A stretch of 9,481 bases of DNA from Comamonas sp. lk (GCA_945901215.1 CAMDKE010000088.1:1-9481), one strand, 5' to 3'. Positions 1 through 6,979 are shown, numbered from the stretch's first letter. Notes: a model not told the origin generated them from the sequence alone. A program made the numbers and translations.

Positions 1-1239
1 ATCACCCTGATGGGCATCATGATGGCGGTCAACCCGCTGGTGGCCCACCACGTGGGCGCACGGGAGCTGGACCACATTCCCCACGTGGTGCGCCAGGCGC
101 TTTGGAAAGCACTGTTCTCCGGCCTCGTGGCGACGCTCGTGCTGCAAGCCAGTGCGCAGCTGTTTGAGCACATGGCGCTCGAGCCCTTGACCCGCGAGGT
201 GGCGGTGGGCTTTGTCGAGATCACCAGTTTTTCGCTGCCCGCATTTGCCGTCTACCGCGTGCTCTACGGCTACAGCGCCAGCCTGGGCCAAACCAAACCC
301 ATGATGGTGGTGGCACTGGGCGTGCTGCTGCTCAATGTTTTGATCACCTGGGTTCTGGTGTTCGGCCATTGGGGGTTTGCGCCCCAAGGCGGTCTGGGCT
401 GCGCCTGGTCCACCATGTTGTGCGTGTGGGCGAATTTGGGCGGCCTGCTGTGGTGGATGCACCGCAGCCCCGCCTATGCCAGCACCTGGCCGTTTGCGCA
501 ATGGGAGTGGCCCCATGGGCCCAAGCTGCGCAGCCTGCTCAAAATGGGCTTACCCATTGGCGTCACCTACTTTGCCGAAACCAGCGCCTTTGCCTTGATC
601 GCCCTGCTGGTGGCCCGCTTTGGCAGCGCGCAGGTCGCGGCGCACCAGATTGCGCTGAACTTCACCTCGCTCATCTTCATGGTGCCGCTGAGCCTGGGCA
701 CGGCCGTGCTCACGCGCGTGGGCCAGGCCCTGGGTGCAGGCCAACCCGAAGCAGCGCGCTTTCGGGCCTGGGTGGGCGTGGGCTCAGGGCTGGGTTTTGC
801 GGTGCTCTCAGCGGTGGGCATTGCCCTGCTGCGCACGCCCATTGCCAGCCTCTACACCGAAGACACTGCTGTAGTGGCTCTGGCTGCGCAGCTGCTACTG
901 CTGGCGGCGGTTTTTCAGCTGTCAGACGCGGCGCAGGTGGTCACATCGGGCGCTATTCGCGGCTACAAGATCACACGCCCGCCCATGTGGGTGCAACTGC
1001 TGGCGTTTTGGGTGGTGTCGTTGCCCCTGGGCTATTTGCTAGGCATCGCACCGCAGTCTGCGCCCGCATGGATCCAAGCCGTGCCTGGCTACCCTACGCA
1101 GGCGCTGCAAGCAGCGGGCTTTTGGCTGGCTCTCGTGCTGGGTTTGACTGTGGCGGGCGGCGGCTTGATGCTGCTGCTGCGCGTGGTGGCGCGCGCCCAT
1201 CTGGAGCCCGATGGCGACCGCATTCCCCCCTCACCATAA
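1..1239 (+). CDS. MATE-family multidrug efflux transporter, 5' truncated by the window edge
   Basis: This is an inner-membrane antiporter of the MATE (NorM-like) family, which exports cationic drugs and other compounds using a Na+ or H+ gradient. The reading frame is open from base 1 (ITLMGIMMAVNPLVAHHVGA) to a TAA at 1237-1239, giving 412 visible residues. NorM-type proteins are about 450-470 residues long, so roughly 50-60 N-terminal residues lie outside the window, and the ATG at base 10 is internal. About ten hydrophobic segments are visible. The second MATE half begins near visible residue 183 (GLPIGVTYFAE) and is followed by the family-typical AAHQIALNFTSLIFMVPLSL. The C-terminus is short and hydrophilic. 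miaA starts two bases after the stop, so the two are probably co-transcribed. The family call is firm; the substrate cannot be read from the sequence. Confidence 0.9.
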   Translation: MTLMGIMMAVNPLVAHHVGARELDHIPHVVRQALWKALFSGLVATLVLQASAQLFEHMALEPLTREVAVGFVEITSFSLPAFAVYRVLYGYSASLGQTKPMMVVALGVLLLNVLITWVLVFGHWGFAPQGGLGCAWSTMLCVWANLGGLLWWMHRSPAYASTWPFAQWEWPHGPKLRSLLKMGLPIGVTYFAETSAFALIALLVARFGSAQVAAHQIALNFTSLIFMVPLSLGTAVLTRVGQALGAGQPEAARFRAWVGVGSGLGFAVLSAVGIALLRTPIASLYTEDTAVVALAAQLLLLAAVFQLSDAAQVVTSGAIRGYKITRPPMWVQLLAFWVVSLPLGYLLGIAPQSAPAWIQAVPGYPTQALQAAGFWLALVLGLTVAGGGLMLLLRVVARAHLEPDGDRIPPSP

Positions 1240-1241
1240 GC

Positions 1242-2192
1242 ATGGCCCGTCCGCTGCCCTTTCACATCAACCTGGCCGGCCCCACGGCCGCAGGCAAAAC
1301 CGCGGTCGCCCTGGCCATTGCGCAAGAACATGGCTGCGAAATCATCAGCGTGGACTCGGCGCTGGTCTACCGGGGCATGGACATCGGCACCGCCAAACCC
1401 AGCGCCTCGGAATTGGCCGCCGTTCCGCACCACCTGATCAACATCCGCGACCCCCTGCAGGCGTACAGCGCAGCAGAATTTGTCAAAGAGGCGCAAGCGC
1501 TGATTCTTGAGATCAGCGCGCGCGGCAGGCTGCCTCTGCTGGTGGGCGGCACCATGCTGTATTTCAAGGCCCTGGCCGACGGCATAGACCCCATGCCCTC
1601 CGCCAACGCCGAGGTGCGCGCCCAAATCGAACTGGAGGCCCAGCGCCTGGGCTGGCCCGCAATGCACGCGCAACTGGCACAGGTGGACGCGGCCACCGCC
1701 GCACGCCTGGCCCCGGCAGACAGCCAGCGCATCCAGCGCGCGCTGGAGGTGTACCGCCTCTCGGGCCTTCCCATGTCGCACTTTCATGTGCGCACGAATG
1801 CGGACGCCGCCACCAGCCCCAGCGCCCCGCTGATTGCGCTGGAGCCCCAAGACCGCGCCTGGCTGCACGCGCGCATCGCCCAGCGCTTTGACTTGATGCT
1901 GGAGCAGGGCTTGGTGGACGAGGTCAAAGCACTGCGCGCCCGCGGCGACCTGCACCCGAACCTGCCGTCCATGCGCTGCGTGGGCTACCGCCAGGTGTGG
2001 GAGGCTTTGGACGGCGTGTCGCCGACGGCCGAGCTGCGCGACAAAGGCATTTTTGCCACCCGCCAACTGGCCAAGCGCCAGATCACCTGGCTGCGCTCCA
2101 TGGCCGCGCGCCGGGTGGTGGCCTGCGACGCGCCTGATGCGCTGGCGCAGGTGCTGCGCGCGGTGCGCAATCTTGTGGAGTCGCGCGCATGA
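1242..2192 (+). CDS. miaA: tRNA dimethylallyltransferase MiaA
   Basis: MiaA transfers a dimethylallyl group from DMAPP to N6 of A37 in tRNAs that read UNN codons. This is the first step towards ms2i6A. The 316-residue length is normal for the family. Visible motifs are the P-loop GPTAAGKT (13-20), SVDSALVYRGMDIGTAKP (36-53, with the catalytic Asp38), HHLINIRDP (63-71), VGGTMLYFKAL (101-111), RIQRALEVYRLSGLP (163-177), the C-terminal PSMRCVGYRQVW (242-253) and ATRQLAKRQITWLRS (272-286). The ATG at 1242 is chosen because the conserved core begins about ten residues later; the same frame stays open far upstream only inside the MATE gene. No clear Shine-Dalgarno is seen, so translation may depend on ribosomes ending at the MATE stop two bases earlier. 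The TGA stop shares bases with the ABC ATPase start (ATGA, 2189-2192). Confidence 0.97.
   Translation: MARPLPFHINLAGPTAAGKTAVALAIAQEHGCEIISVDSALVYRGMDIGTAKPSASELAAVPHHLINIRDPLQAYSAAEFVKEAQALILEISARGRLPLLVGGTMLYFKALADGIDPMPSANAEVRAQIELEAQRLGWPAMHAQLAQVDAATAARLAPADSQRIQRALEVYRLSGLPMSHFHVRTNADAATSPSAPLIALEPQDRAWLHARIAQRFDLMLEQGLVDEVKALRARGDLHPNLPSMRCVGYRQVWEALDGVSPTAELRDKGIFATRQLAKRQITWLRSMAARRVVACDAPDALAQVLRAVRNLVESRA
2177..2180 (+). promoter_or_regulatory. Ribosome binding site of the ABC ATPase gene
   Basis: GGAG lies inside the last codons of miaA, 8 bases before the ATG at 2189. It supports that start and the ATGA overlap. Confidence 0.6.
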
Positions 2193-2869
2193 GTCTGCAG
2201 ATCAGCCATTTGTCCAAACACTATGGCGCAAGCGCGGTGTTTACCGACGTGTCGCTCACCGTAGCGCCGGGCGAGTTTGTCGCCATCATGGGCGAATCGG
2301 GCGTGGGCAAATCCACACTACTCAATTGCATGGCTGGCCTGGACCATTGGGACAGCGGCAGCGTGCACCTGGACGGCGTGGACATCGGCGCCCTCGACGG
2401 TGACGCCCGCGCCCGCCTGCGCCGCGAAAAAATTGGCTTTGTGTTCCAGGCCTTTCACGTGCTACCCCACCTGGACGTGGCGCAAAACGTCGCCCTGCCC
2501 CTGATGCTGCTGGGCACGCCCGACCCGGCGCGGGTGCAGGCCCTGTTGGAATCCGTGGGCCTGGGCGGCTTGGGCGCGCGCTTGCCGCAGCAGCTCAGCG
2601 GCGGGCAGTTGCAGCGCGTGGCCATTGCCCGCGCACTCATTCACCATCCCAGCCTGCTACTGGCAGATGAGCCCACTGGCAACCTCGACCCGTCCACGGC
2701 TGCGGTAGTGATGGACGCGCTGGTGGCACAAACCCGGCTGCATGGCGCATCTCTGGTGCTGGTCACCCATTCAGCGGCCGCCACCGAGCGGGCGGACCGG
2801 GTGCTGCGGCTTACGGCGCGGGGGATGGCGGATGCCAATCCGCCGCCAACCACCCCCGCAAACTATTGA
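2189..2869 (+). CDS. ABC transporter ATP-binding protein, LolD/MacB/FtsE-like
   Basis: This is a 226-residue cytoplasmic ABC ATPase with all catalytic motifs: Walker A GESGVGKST (35-43), Q-loop FVFQ (84-87), signature LSGGQLQRVAIARAL (136-150), Walker B LLLADEP (156-162) followed by TGNLD (163-167), and the switch His194 in LVTH. The TGNLD tail and overall size place it in the group that includes LolD, MacB and FtsE, which usually pairs with a MacB/FtsX-type permease for lipoprotein release or efflux. It overlaps the miaA stop by 4 bases and has GGAG upstream. No permease follows; the next gene is convergent. The last 20 or so residues (RLTARGMADANPPPTTPANY) lie beyond the conserved core and are encoded opposite the end of pabBC. 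The ATPase family is certain; the substrate and LolD identity are not, because a true LolD is normally next to lolC or lolE. Confidence 0.92.
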   Translation: MSLQISHLSKHYGASAVFTDVSLTVAPGEFVAIMGESGVGKSTLLNCMAGLDHWDSGSVHLDGVDIGALDGDARARLRREKIGFVFQAFHVLPHLDVAQNVALPLMLLGTPDPARVQALLESVGLGGLGARLPQQLSGGQLQRVAIARALIHHPSLLLADEPTGNLDPSTAAVVMDALVAQTRLHGASLVLVTHSAAATERADRVLRLTARGMADANPPPTTPANY

Positions 2870-4655
2870 CAAACGCCACTTCCGCAACACGCGGCAGGTC
2901 TTCCAAGCGCACCACCGCCTCCGCTACACGGCCACTGGCCAGCGCTTGGGCGCGGCCCACGCCAGCTAACAGGCCGCAGGCCAGCGGCGGCGTGACCCAG
3001 CGGCCATCGAGCAAAAAGGCCACATTGCCCCGCGTGCATTCGGTGATTTCGCCCTGCGGGTTCCATAGCACGGTGTCGAACACGGCCGGGTCGGTGGGCG
3101 TGAAGGCGTCGTAGTGGGCGCGGCGGGTGGTTTTGAAGCGCACAAACTCGCTGTGTGCCTCTGTCAGCGGGCGGTCGGCGAGTTGCAAGCGCACCCGCGC
3201 AGGGCTGGGGGGCAGCGCAAAGGCTTGCGCTTGGGGCGCGCCGCGCGCGTCCAGCAGCAAGCGCACGCGCCACAGGCCGCTTGGGTGGGCGCTGGCGGTG
3301 GCTTGCAGGCAATCGTGCAGGCGCAGGGCCTGCCACGGCGTGCCAAAGTGGGTGGCTGCAGCCTGCATGCGTGCCAGGTGCTGCGCCAGCTGGCGCAAGG
3401 CGCCGTCCTCCAAGGCCAGCGTCTCCAAGAGCGAAAACGCTCGGCTGGCGCGCTGCACAAAGGCCTGTTTGTAGGCCCATTCTTGCCACTCACCGTCGGA
3501 CTGCGCGTCAAAGGTGATGCCGCTGCCAATGCCGCAGCGCGCCTGCGCGCCTTGCAGAGTCAGGGTGCGAATCGGCACATTGAACGTGGCGGTGCCGCCG
3601 GGCTGCACCACACCCAAAGCGCCGCAGTACACGCCACGGGCTTGCGGCTCCAGCTGGCGAATCATGTGCATGGCCTGCACTTTGGGCGCGCCGGTGACCG
3701 AGCCGCACGGAAACAGCGCCGCAAAAACCGCGTACAAATTGGTGCCCGCGCGCGTGCGGGCCTGCACGTCCGATGTCATCTGCCACACGCTGGGCAGCGC
3801 CTCGGTGTGAAACAGGCGCGGCACTTGCACGCTAAAGGGCTGGGCCACGCGCGACATGTCGTTGCGCAGCAGGTCCACGATCATCACATTCTCAGAGCGC
3901 TCTTTGGGCGAGCTGCGCAGGCCCTGGGCCAGGGCAGCATCCTCTTGCGGGCTGTGGCCCCGGGGCGCCGTGCCCTTCATGGGCCGCGCCAGCAAACTGC
4001 CAGCGCGCCAGTCAAAAAACAACTCGGGCGACACCGACAGCACCTGCCCGTACGCCCCCATGTCCAGATAGGCTGCATAACCGCCCGGCTGGGCGCGCTG
4101 CAAGGCGGCAAACAAGGCCAGCGCGGTCTGCGCCTCTGACGCGCCGGGCGCTGCGGTCAAGGCTCCTTGCATCTGGGTGGTGAAGTTGACCTGGTACATC
4201 TCCCCGGCGCCAATGGCCTGGTGCAGTTTGGCGATGGTGGCGTCAAAGTCGGCGCGCGGCATCAAAGGCTGCCAGGCGATAGACGCTTCGGTGGGCGTGC
4301 CGCCTTCTGCGAAACCTTCAGGCCAAGCCAAGGACTGGTCGTAGACCGCAAACCAAGCCAGCGGCCCGCCCGCGGCGTGCACCACCAGGGCGGGGTCAAA
4401 GGCCGGTGCCGCTTCGTAGGCCAGATAGCCCACGCACCAGCGCCCGGCCTGGGCGTGCGCCTCAACGGCATCCAACACGCCGCGCACTGCCTCCAAGGTG
4501 TCGGCCTGCAAGTGCAGCAGCGGTGCGCCAAAGGCGTGGCGCAAGCGCGGTGCCGCCGGGTCTAGCGGGTTGCAGAAGTCAATGAGTGCGCTAAACGCTG
4601 GCTCTTCCGGCGACGCTGGGCTTGGCACCGGGACGGGAACAGCGGCGACCGTCAC
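2811..4655 (-). CDS. pabB: Fused aminodeoxychorismate synthase component I and aminodeoxychorismate lyase (PabB-PabC)
   Basis: This 614-residue two-domain enzyme makes 4-aminobenzoate for folate synthesis. The N-terminal PabB part (about 1-400) converts chorismate to 4-amino-4-deoxychorismate using ammonia, usually supplied by PabA. It shows EMYQVNFT (152-159), RPMKGTAPRG (224-233), ERSENVMIVDLLRND (252-266), FPCGSVTGAPK (315-325) and GIGSGITFD (375-383). Lys227 in PMKGT is the residue that separates PabB from anthranilate synthase TrpE, which has Ala there. The C-terminal part (about 405-614) is a PLP fold-type IV lyase: FSLLET (407-412), FKTTRR with probable PLP lysine Lys508, GEITECTRGNVA (535-546), GLLAGVGR (561-568) and NSLRGW (597-602). 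The start is a GTG at 4655-4653 sharing GTGA with the nadA stop, with only a weak GGGG upstream, so coupling to nadA is likely. Its 3' end overlaps the ABC ATPase gene by 59 bases. No pabA is in the window. Confidence 0.93.
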   Translation of the reverse strand: MTVAAVPVPVPSPASPEEPAFSALIDFCNPLDPAAPRLRHAFGAPLLHLQADTLEAVRGVLDAVEAHAQAGRWCVGYLAYEAAPAFDPALVVHAAGGPLAWFAVYDQSLAWPEGFAEGGTPTEASIAWQPLMPRADFDATIAKLHQAIGAGEMYQVNFTTQMQGALTAAPGASEAQTALALFAALQRAQPGGYAAYLDMGAYGQVLSVSPELFFDWRAGSLLARPMKGTAPRGHSPQEDAALAQGLRSSPKERSENVMIVDLLRNDMSRVAQPFSVQVPRLFHTEALPSVWQMTSDVQARTRAGTNLYAVFAALFPCGSVTGAPKVQAMHMIRQLEPQARGVYCGALGVVQPGGTATFNVPIRTLTLQGAQARCGIGSGITFDAQSDGEWQEWAYKQAFVQRASRAFSLLETLALEDGALRQLAQHLARMQAAATHFGTPWQALRLHDCLQATASAHPSGLWRVRLLLDARGAPQAQAFALPPSPARVRLQLADRPLTEAHSEFVRFKTTRRAHYDAFTPTDPAVFDTVLWNPQGEITECTRGNVAFLLDGRWVTPPLACGLLAGVGRAQALASGRVAEAVVRLEDLPRVAEVAFVNSLRGWLAADWHPPSPAP

Positions 4656-5767
4656 ACCGCCCCGAGGTGCGGCACCAAACCAGCTGTGGGCTGGCCGCTT
4701 TTGAGCGCCGCAGTAAAGGCCAGCATGCGGTCAATCGGCAAACGCGCGCGCAGGCCCAGAGCGGGGTCTACAAACACTTCATTTGCACCCGTCTCCAGGA
4801 CACGCGCCACCCCGGCCAGGCCGTTCATCGCCATCCACGGGCAGTGGGCGCAGCTTTTGCAGGTGGCGCTGTTGCCGGCCGTGGGGGCTTCGATGAAGGT
4901 TTTGCCAGGGTTCAGGGTGCGCAGCTTGTGCAGCATGCCGTTGTCGGTGGCGACGATAAAGGTGCTGGCGTCCATGGTTTGGGCTGCTTTAAGGATGGCC
5001 GAGGTGGAGCCCACCGCGTCTGCCAGGGCCACCACGTCGGCGGGTGACTCGGGGTGCACCAGCACTCTGGCGCCCGGGTGTTCGGCCACCAGGGCTTGCA
5101 GCTCGAAGGCCTTGAACTCGTCGTGCACGATGCAGGCGCCCTGCCAAAACACCATGTCCGCGCCGGTTTCGCGCTGGATGTAGCCGCCCAGGTGCTTGTC
5201 GGGCGCCCACAGGATTTTTTGCCCCGCGTCTTTGAGTGCGCGCACGATGTCCAGCGCGCAACTCGATGTCACCACCCAGTCGGCGCGCGCTTTGACGGCG
5301 GCGCTGGTGTTGGCGTAGACCACCACGGTGCGGTCCGGGTGGGCGTCGCAAAAGGCGGCAAATTCGTCTATGGGGCAACCCAAGTCCAGCGAACAGGTGG
5401 CGTCCAGGTCGGGCATGAGCACGCGCTTCTCGGGGCTCAAAATCTTGGCCGTCTCGCCCATAAAGCGCACGCCAGACACCACCAGGGTTTGCGCCGCATG
5501 GTCGCGCCCGAAGCGCGCCATTTCCAGCGAATCGCTCACCAGGCCGCCGGTGGCCTCGGCCAAATCCTGCAAATCGGGGTGCACGTAGTAGTGCGACACC
5601 ATCACGGCGTTCTTTTCTTTCAGCAGAGCGGCGATTTTTTCTTTGAGGCGCGCGCGCTCCGATTGCGAGGGCTCGATAGGCACGCGCGCCCAGGCGTGGC
5701 GGGTGCTGCAGGCGGGTTGTTCGTATTCGACGTCGATGACGCCAGCTTCAAGCACAGGGTTGGCCAT
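4652..5767 (-). CDS. nadA: Quinolinate synthase NadA
   Basis: NadA condenses iminoaspartate with dihydroxyacetone phosphate to form quinolinate in de novo NAD synthesis, using an oxygen-sensitive [4Fe-4S] cluster. From the ATG at 5767 it has 371 residues. The three expected cluster ligands are present: Cys125 (ATCSLDLGCP), Cys212 (WQGACIVHDEF) and Cys309, the last Cys of the CKSCAHC motif (303-309). Other conserved stretches are VMVSHYYVHPDLQDLAE (55-71), SDSLEMARFG (78-87) and SGVRFMGETAKIL (98-110). A GTG one codon upstream (5770) is possible, but the GAGGA at 5778-5774 lies 6 bases from the ATG and only 3 from the GTG, so ATG is preferred. That ATG overlaps the nadC stop by one base (TGATG). 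The stop overlaps the pabBC start (GTGA). nadB, which makes the iminoaspartate, is not in this window. Confidence 0.97.
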   Translation of the reverse strand: MANPVLEAGVIDVEYEQPACSTRHAWARVPIEPSQSERARLKEKIAALLKEKNAVMVSHYYVHPDLQDLAEATGGLVSDSLEMARFGRDHAAQTLVVSGVRFMGETAKILSPEKRVLMPDLDATCSLDLGCPIDEFAAFCDAHPDRTVVVYANTSAAVKARADWVVTSSCALDIVRALKDAGQKILWAPDKHLGGYIQRETGADMVFWQGACIVHDEFKAFELQALVAEHPGARVLVHPESPADVVALADAVGSTSAILKAAQTMDASTFIVATDNGMLHKLRTLNPGKTFIEAPTAGNSATCKSCAHCPWMAMNGLAGVARVLETGANEVFVDPALGLRARLPIDRMLAFTAALKSGQPTAGLVPHLGAV

Positions 5768-6636
5768 CACAAGTCCTCAAAACGCATGGAAAAGTCGGTG
5801 GCGCGCACGTCTTTGGTCAGCGCGCCTATGGAAATGCGGTCCACGCCGGTGGCGGCAATCTCGCGCACCGTGTCCATGTTGACGCCGCCCGAGACCTCCA
5901 GAACGGCCCGCCCGGCGTTCAGCGCCACGGCTTGGCGCATGTGTGCAAACGTCATGTTGTCCAGTAGCACCATGCGCGCGCCGGCGTTCAAAGCCTCGTC
6001 GAGCTGCGCGAGCGTTTCCACCTCAATCTCAATAAATTGCGCCTGCGCGGCCACCGCTTGCGCACGCTGCAGAGCCGCAGTTACGCCCCCGGCGGCGGCG
6101 ATGTGGTTTTCTTTGATTAGCACTGCGTCAAACAGACCAATGCGGTGGTTGGTGCCGCCGCCTGCGCGCACCGCGTACTTTTGCGCCAGACGCAGGCCGG
6201 GCAGGGTTTTGCGCGTGTCCACTATCACAGCGCGGTTGCCCGGCACTTCGGCTATAGCTGCCACAAAGCTGGCGGTGTGCGTGGCCACGGCGCTGAGCAA
6301 CTGTAAAAAGTTGAGTGCCGTGCGCTCGGCAGTGAGCAGCGCCTGCGCCTGGCCTTCAATCCGCAAAACCACCTGGTCAGGCTGAACGCGCTGGCCCTCG
6401 GCAGCTTGCCAGGTCAGCCTGGCGCTGGGGTCCAGCGCCTGCACTGCCGCATCGGCCCAGGCGCTGCCGCACAACACTGCGGACTCACGCACCAGCACGC
6501 GGGCGCGGGCGCGGCGCTGGGGGTCAATGAGGCCGGCGGTCAGGTCGCCGGCGCCCACGTCCTCGGCCAAGGCGCGGGACATGTCGGCGCGGGCCAGAGC
6601 CTGGATCGCCTGGGGAGAAAAGTCAAAATGCGGCAT
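5767..6636 (-). CDS. nadC: Nicotinate-nucleotide pyrophosphorylase (quinolinate phosphoribosyltransferase) NadC
   Basis: NadC converts quinolinate and PRPP to nicotinate mononucleotide, CO2 and pyrophosphate, the step after NadA. The 289-residue length is normal. Family motifs are all present: LAEDVGAGDLTA (23-34), ERTALNFLQLLS (104-115), DTRKTLPGLR (140-149), the loop AQKYAVRAGGGTNHR (151-165), KENHI (175-179), EVE (205-207), LLDNM (224-228), EVSGG (247-251) and ISIGALT (268-274). The basic Arg, Lys and His residues of these motifs form the quinolinate and PRPP site in known structures. The ATG at 6636 gives the expected N-terminus, but no Shine-Dalgarno is visible before it. It is the first gene of the nadC-nadA-pabBC unit, and its promoter should lie in the 97-base divergent region. 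Confidence 0.97.
   Translation of the reverse strand: MPHFDFSPQAIQALARADMSRALAEDVGAGDLTAGLIDPQRRARARVLVRESAVLCGSAWADAAVQALDPSARLTWQAAEGQRVQPDQVVLRIEGQAQALLTAERTALNFLQLLSAVATHTASFVAAIAEVPGNRAVIVDTRKTLPGLRLAQKYAVRAGGGTNHRIGLFDAVLIKENHIAAAGGVTAALQRAQAVAAQAQFIEIEVETLAQLDEALNAGARMVLLDNMTFAHMRQAVALNAGRAVLEVSGGVNMDTVREIAATGVDRISIGALTKDVRATDFSMRFEDL
5774..5778 (-). promoter_or_regulatory. Ribosome binding site of nadA
   Basis: GAGGA on the minus strand lies within the last codons of nadC, 6 bases before the ATG at 5767-5765. It decides between that ATG and the GTG immediately before it. Confidence 0.65.
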
Positions 6637-6657
6637 AGGGCGCGTAGCATAGCGCCA

Positions 6658-6667
6658 GCCCTAGGGC
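6658..6667. promoter_or_regulatory. 10-base palindrome in the nadC / DUF3460 divergent region
   Basis: GCCCTAGGGC is a perfect palindrome 22 bases upstream of the nadC ATG. Its position would suit an operator for nadC, but a 10-base palindrome in GC-rich DNA can arise by chance and it matches no operator I can name. The minus-strand TATGCT (6651-6646) next to it could be a -10 box for nadC, but it would give an almost leaderless transcript and has no good -35 partner. Confidence 0.25.
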
Positions 6668-6705
6668 CAGATGAGGCTTTAGGTCTTAAGCTCGGGCGGT
6701 ACCGG

Positions 6706-6711
6706 TAAAAT
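6706..6711 (+). promoter_or_regulatory. Candidate -10 box for the DUF3460-scpA-panB unit
   Basis: TAAAAT lies 22 bases before the DUF3460 ATG in otherwise GC-rich DNA and resembles a sigma-70 -10 element. Transcription would begin near 6718-6719, leaving a leader of about 15 bases that contains AAGG. No convincing -35 hexamer is seen at the right distance, so this rests on the -10 alone. Confidence 0.4.
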
Positions 6712-6722
6712 CCGCCGCAACC

Positions 6723-6726
6723 AAGG
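6723..6726 (+). promoter_or_regulatory. Ribosome binding site of the DUF3460 gene
   Basis: AAGG lies 7 bases before the ATG at 6734 and supports that start for this short gene. Confidence 0.5.
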
Positions 6727-6733
6727 TTTTTCT

Positions 6734-6943
6734 ATGTCCATTTTTCGCCGCCCCGATTACCACTCCGAAGCCACCGAGTTCATTGACCAGCTCAAGGCCG
6801 CCAAGCCCCAGCTAGAGGCGCAGCAACGCGCCGGGCGCGCCCTGCTGTGGGACAAAAACCTGGACCGCAGCGAGCAACAAGCGTTCAAAAGTGCCAAAGT
6901 GGCCCAAGGCGCCTACGTTTACCAAACCAAATCCGGCCAGTGA
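6734..6943 (+). CDS. DUF3460 family small protein
   Basis: This is a 69-residue, highly charged soluble protein beginning MSIFRRPDYHSEATEFIDQL and ending in a lysine- and tyrosine-containing tail (AYVYQTKSGQ). I recognise the pattern as DUF3460, a small family known to me from betaproteobacteria and without an assigned function. There is no signal peptide or membrane segment. The central part (QLKAAKPQLEAQQRAGRALL) looks helical. AAGG stands 7 bases before the ATG, and a TAAAAT -10 candidate lies upstream, so this is likely the first gene of its unit. The last bases, GTGA (6940-6943), include an in-frame GTG for scpA. The adjacency suggests co-expression with scpA; any functional link is inference. 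Confidence 0.88.
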   Translation: MSIFRRPDYHSEATEFIDQLKAAKPQLEAQQRAGRALLWDKNLDRSEQQAFKSAKVAQGAYVYQTKSGQ

Positions 6944-6975
6944 ACGCCCCCGCGGCGGGCCGGCTTTGCTTATGC

Positions 6976-6979
6976 GAGG
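6976..6979 (+). promoter_or_regulatory. Candidate ribosome binding site of scpA
   Basis: GAGG lies 5 bases before the TTG at 6985. It is the only Shine-Dalgarno-like sequence near the plausible scpA starts and is the reason for preferring TTG. The GTG at 6940 has none. Confidence 0.4.

Noticed and set aside
369..1241. Extended N-terminus of the MiaA frame reaching into the MATE gene
   Set aside because: The frame is open but the MATE frame carries the conserved protein here. The MiaA core starts right after ATG 1242, and a 607-residue MiaA would be far outside the family length.
1089..2066. 325-codon open frame on the minus strand opposite miaA
   Set aside because: It lies antisense to a clear MiaA protein, its translation is rich in Gly, His, Gln and Ala with no recognisable motif, and long antisense frames are expected in GC-rich DNA.
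3114..4139. 341-codon plus-strand frame opposite pabBC
   Set aside because: It is antisense to conserved PabB and PabC motifs, its composition is biased (Gln, His, Arg, Gly), and it has no family signature. It is a shadow frame.
5054..6385. 443-codon plus-strand frame opposite nadA and nadC
   Set aside because: It spans two genes with complete conserved motifs on the other strand, begins inside one and ends inside the other, and resembles no known protein.
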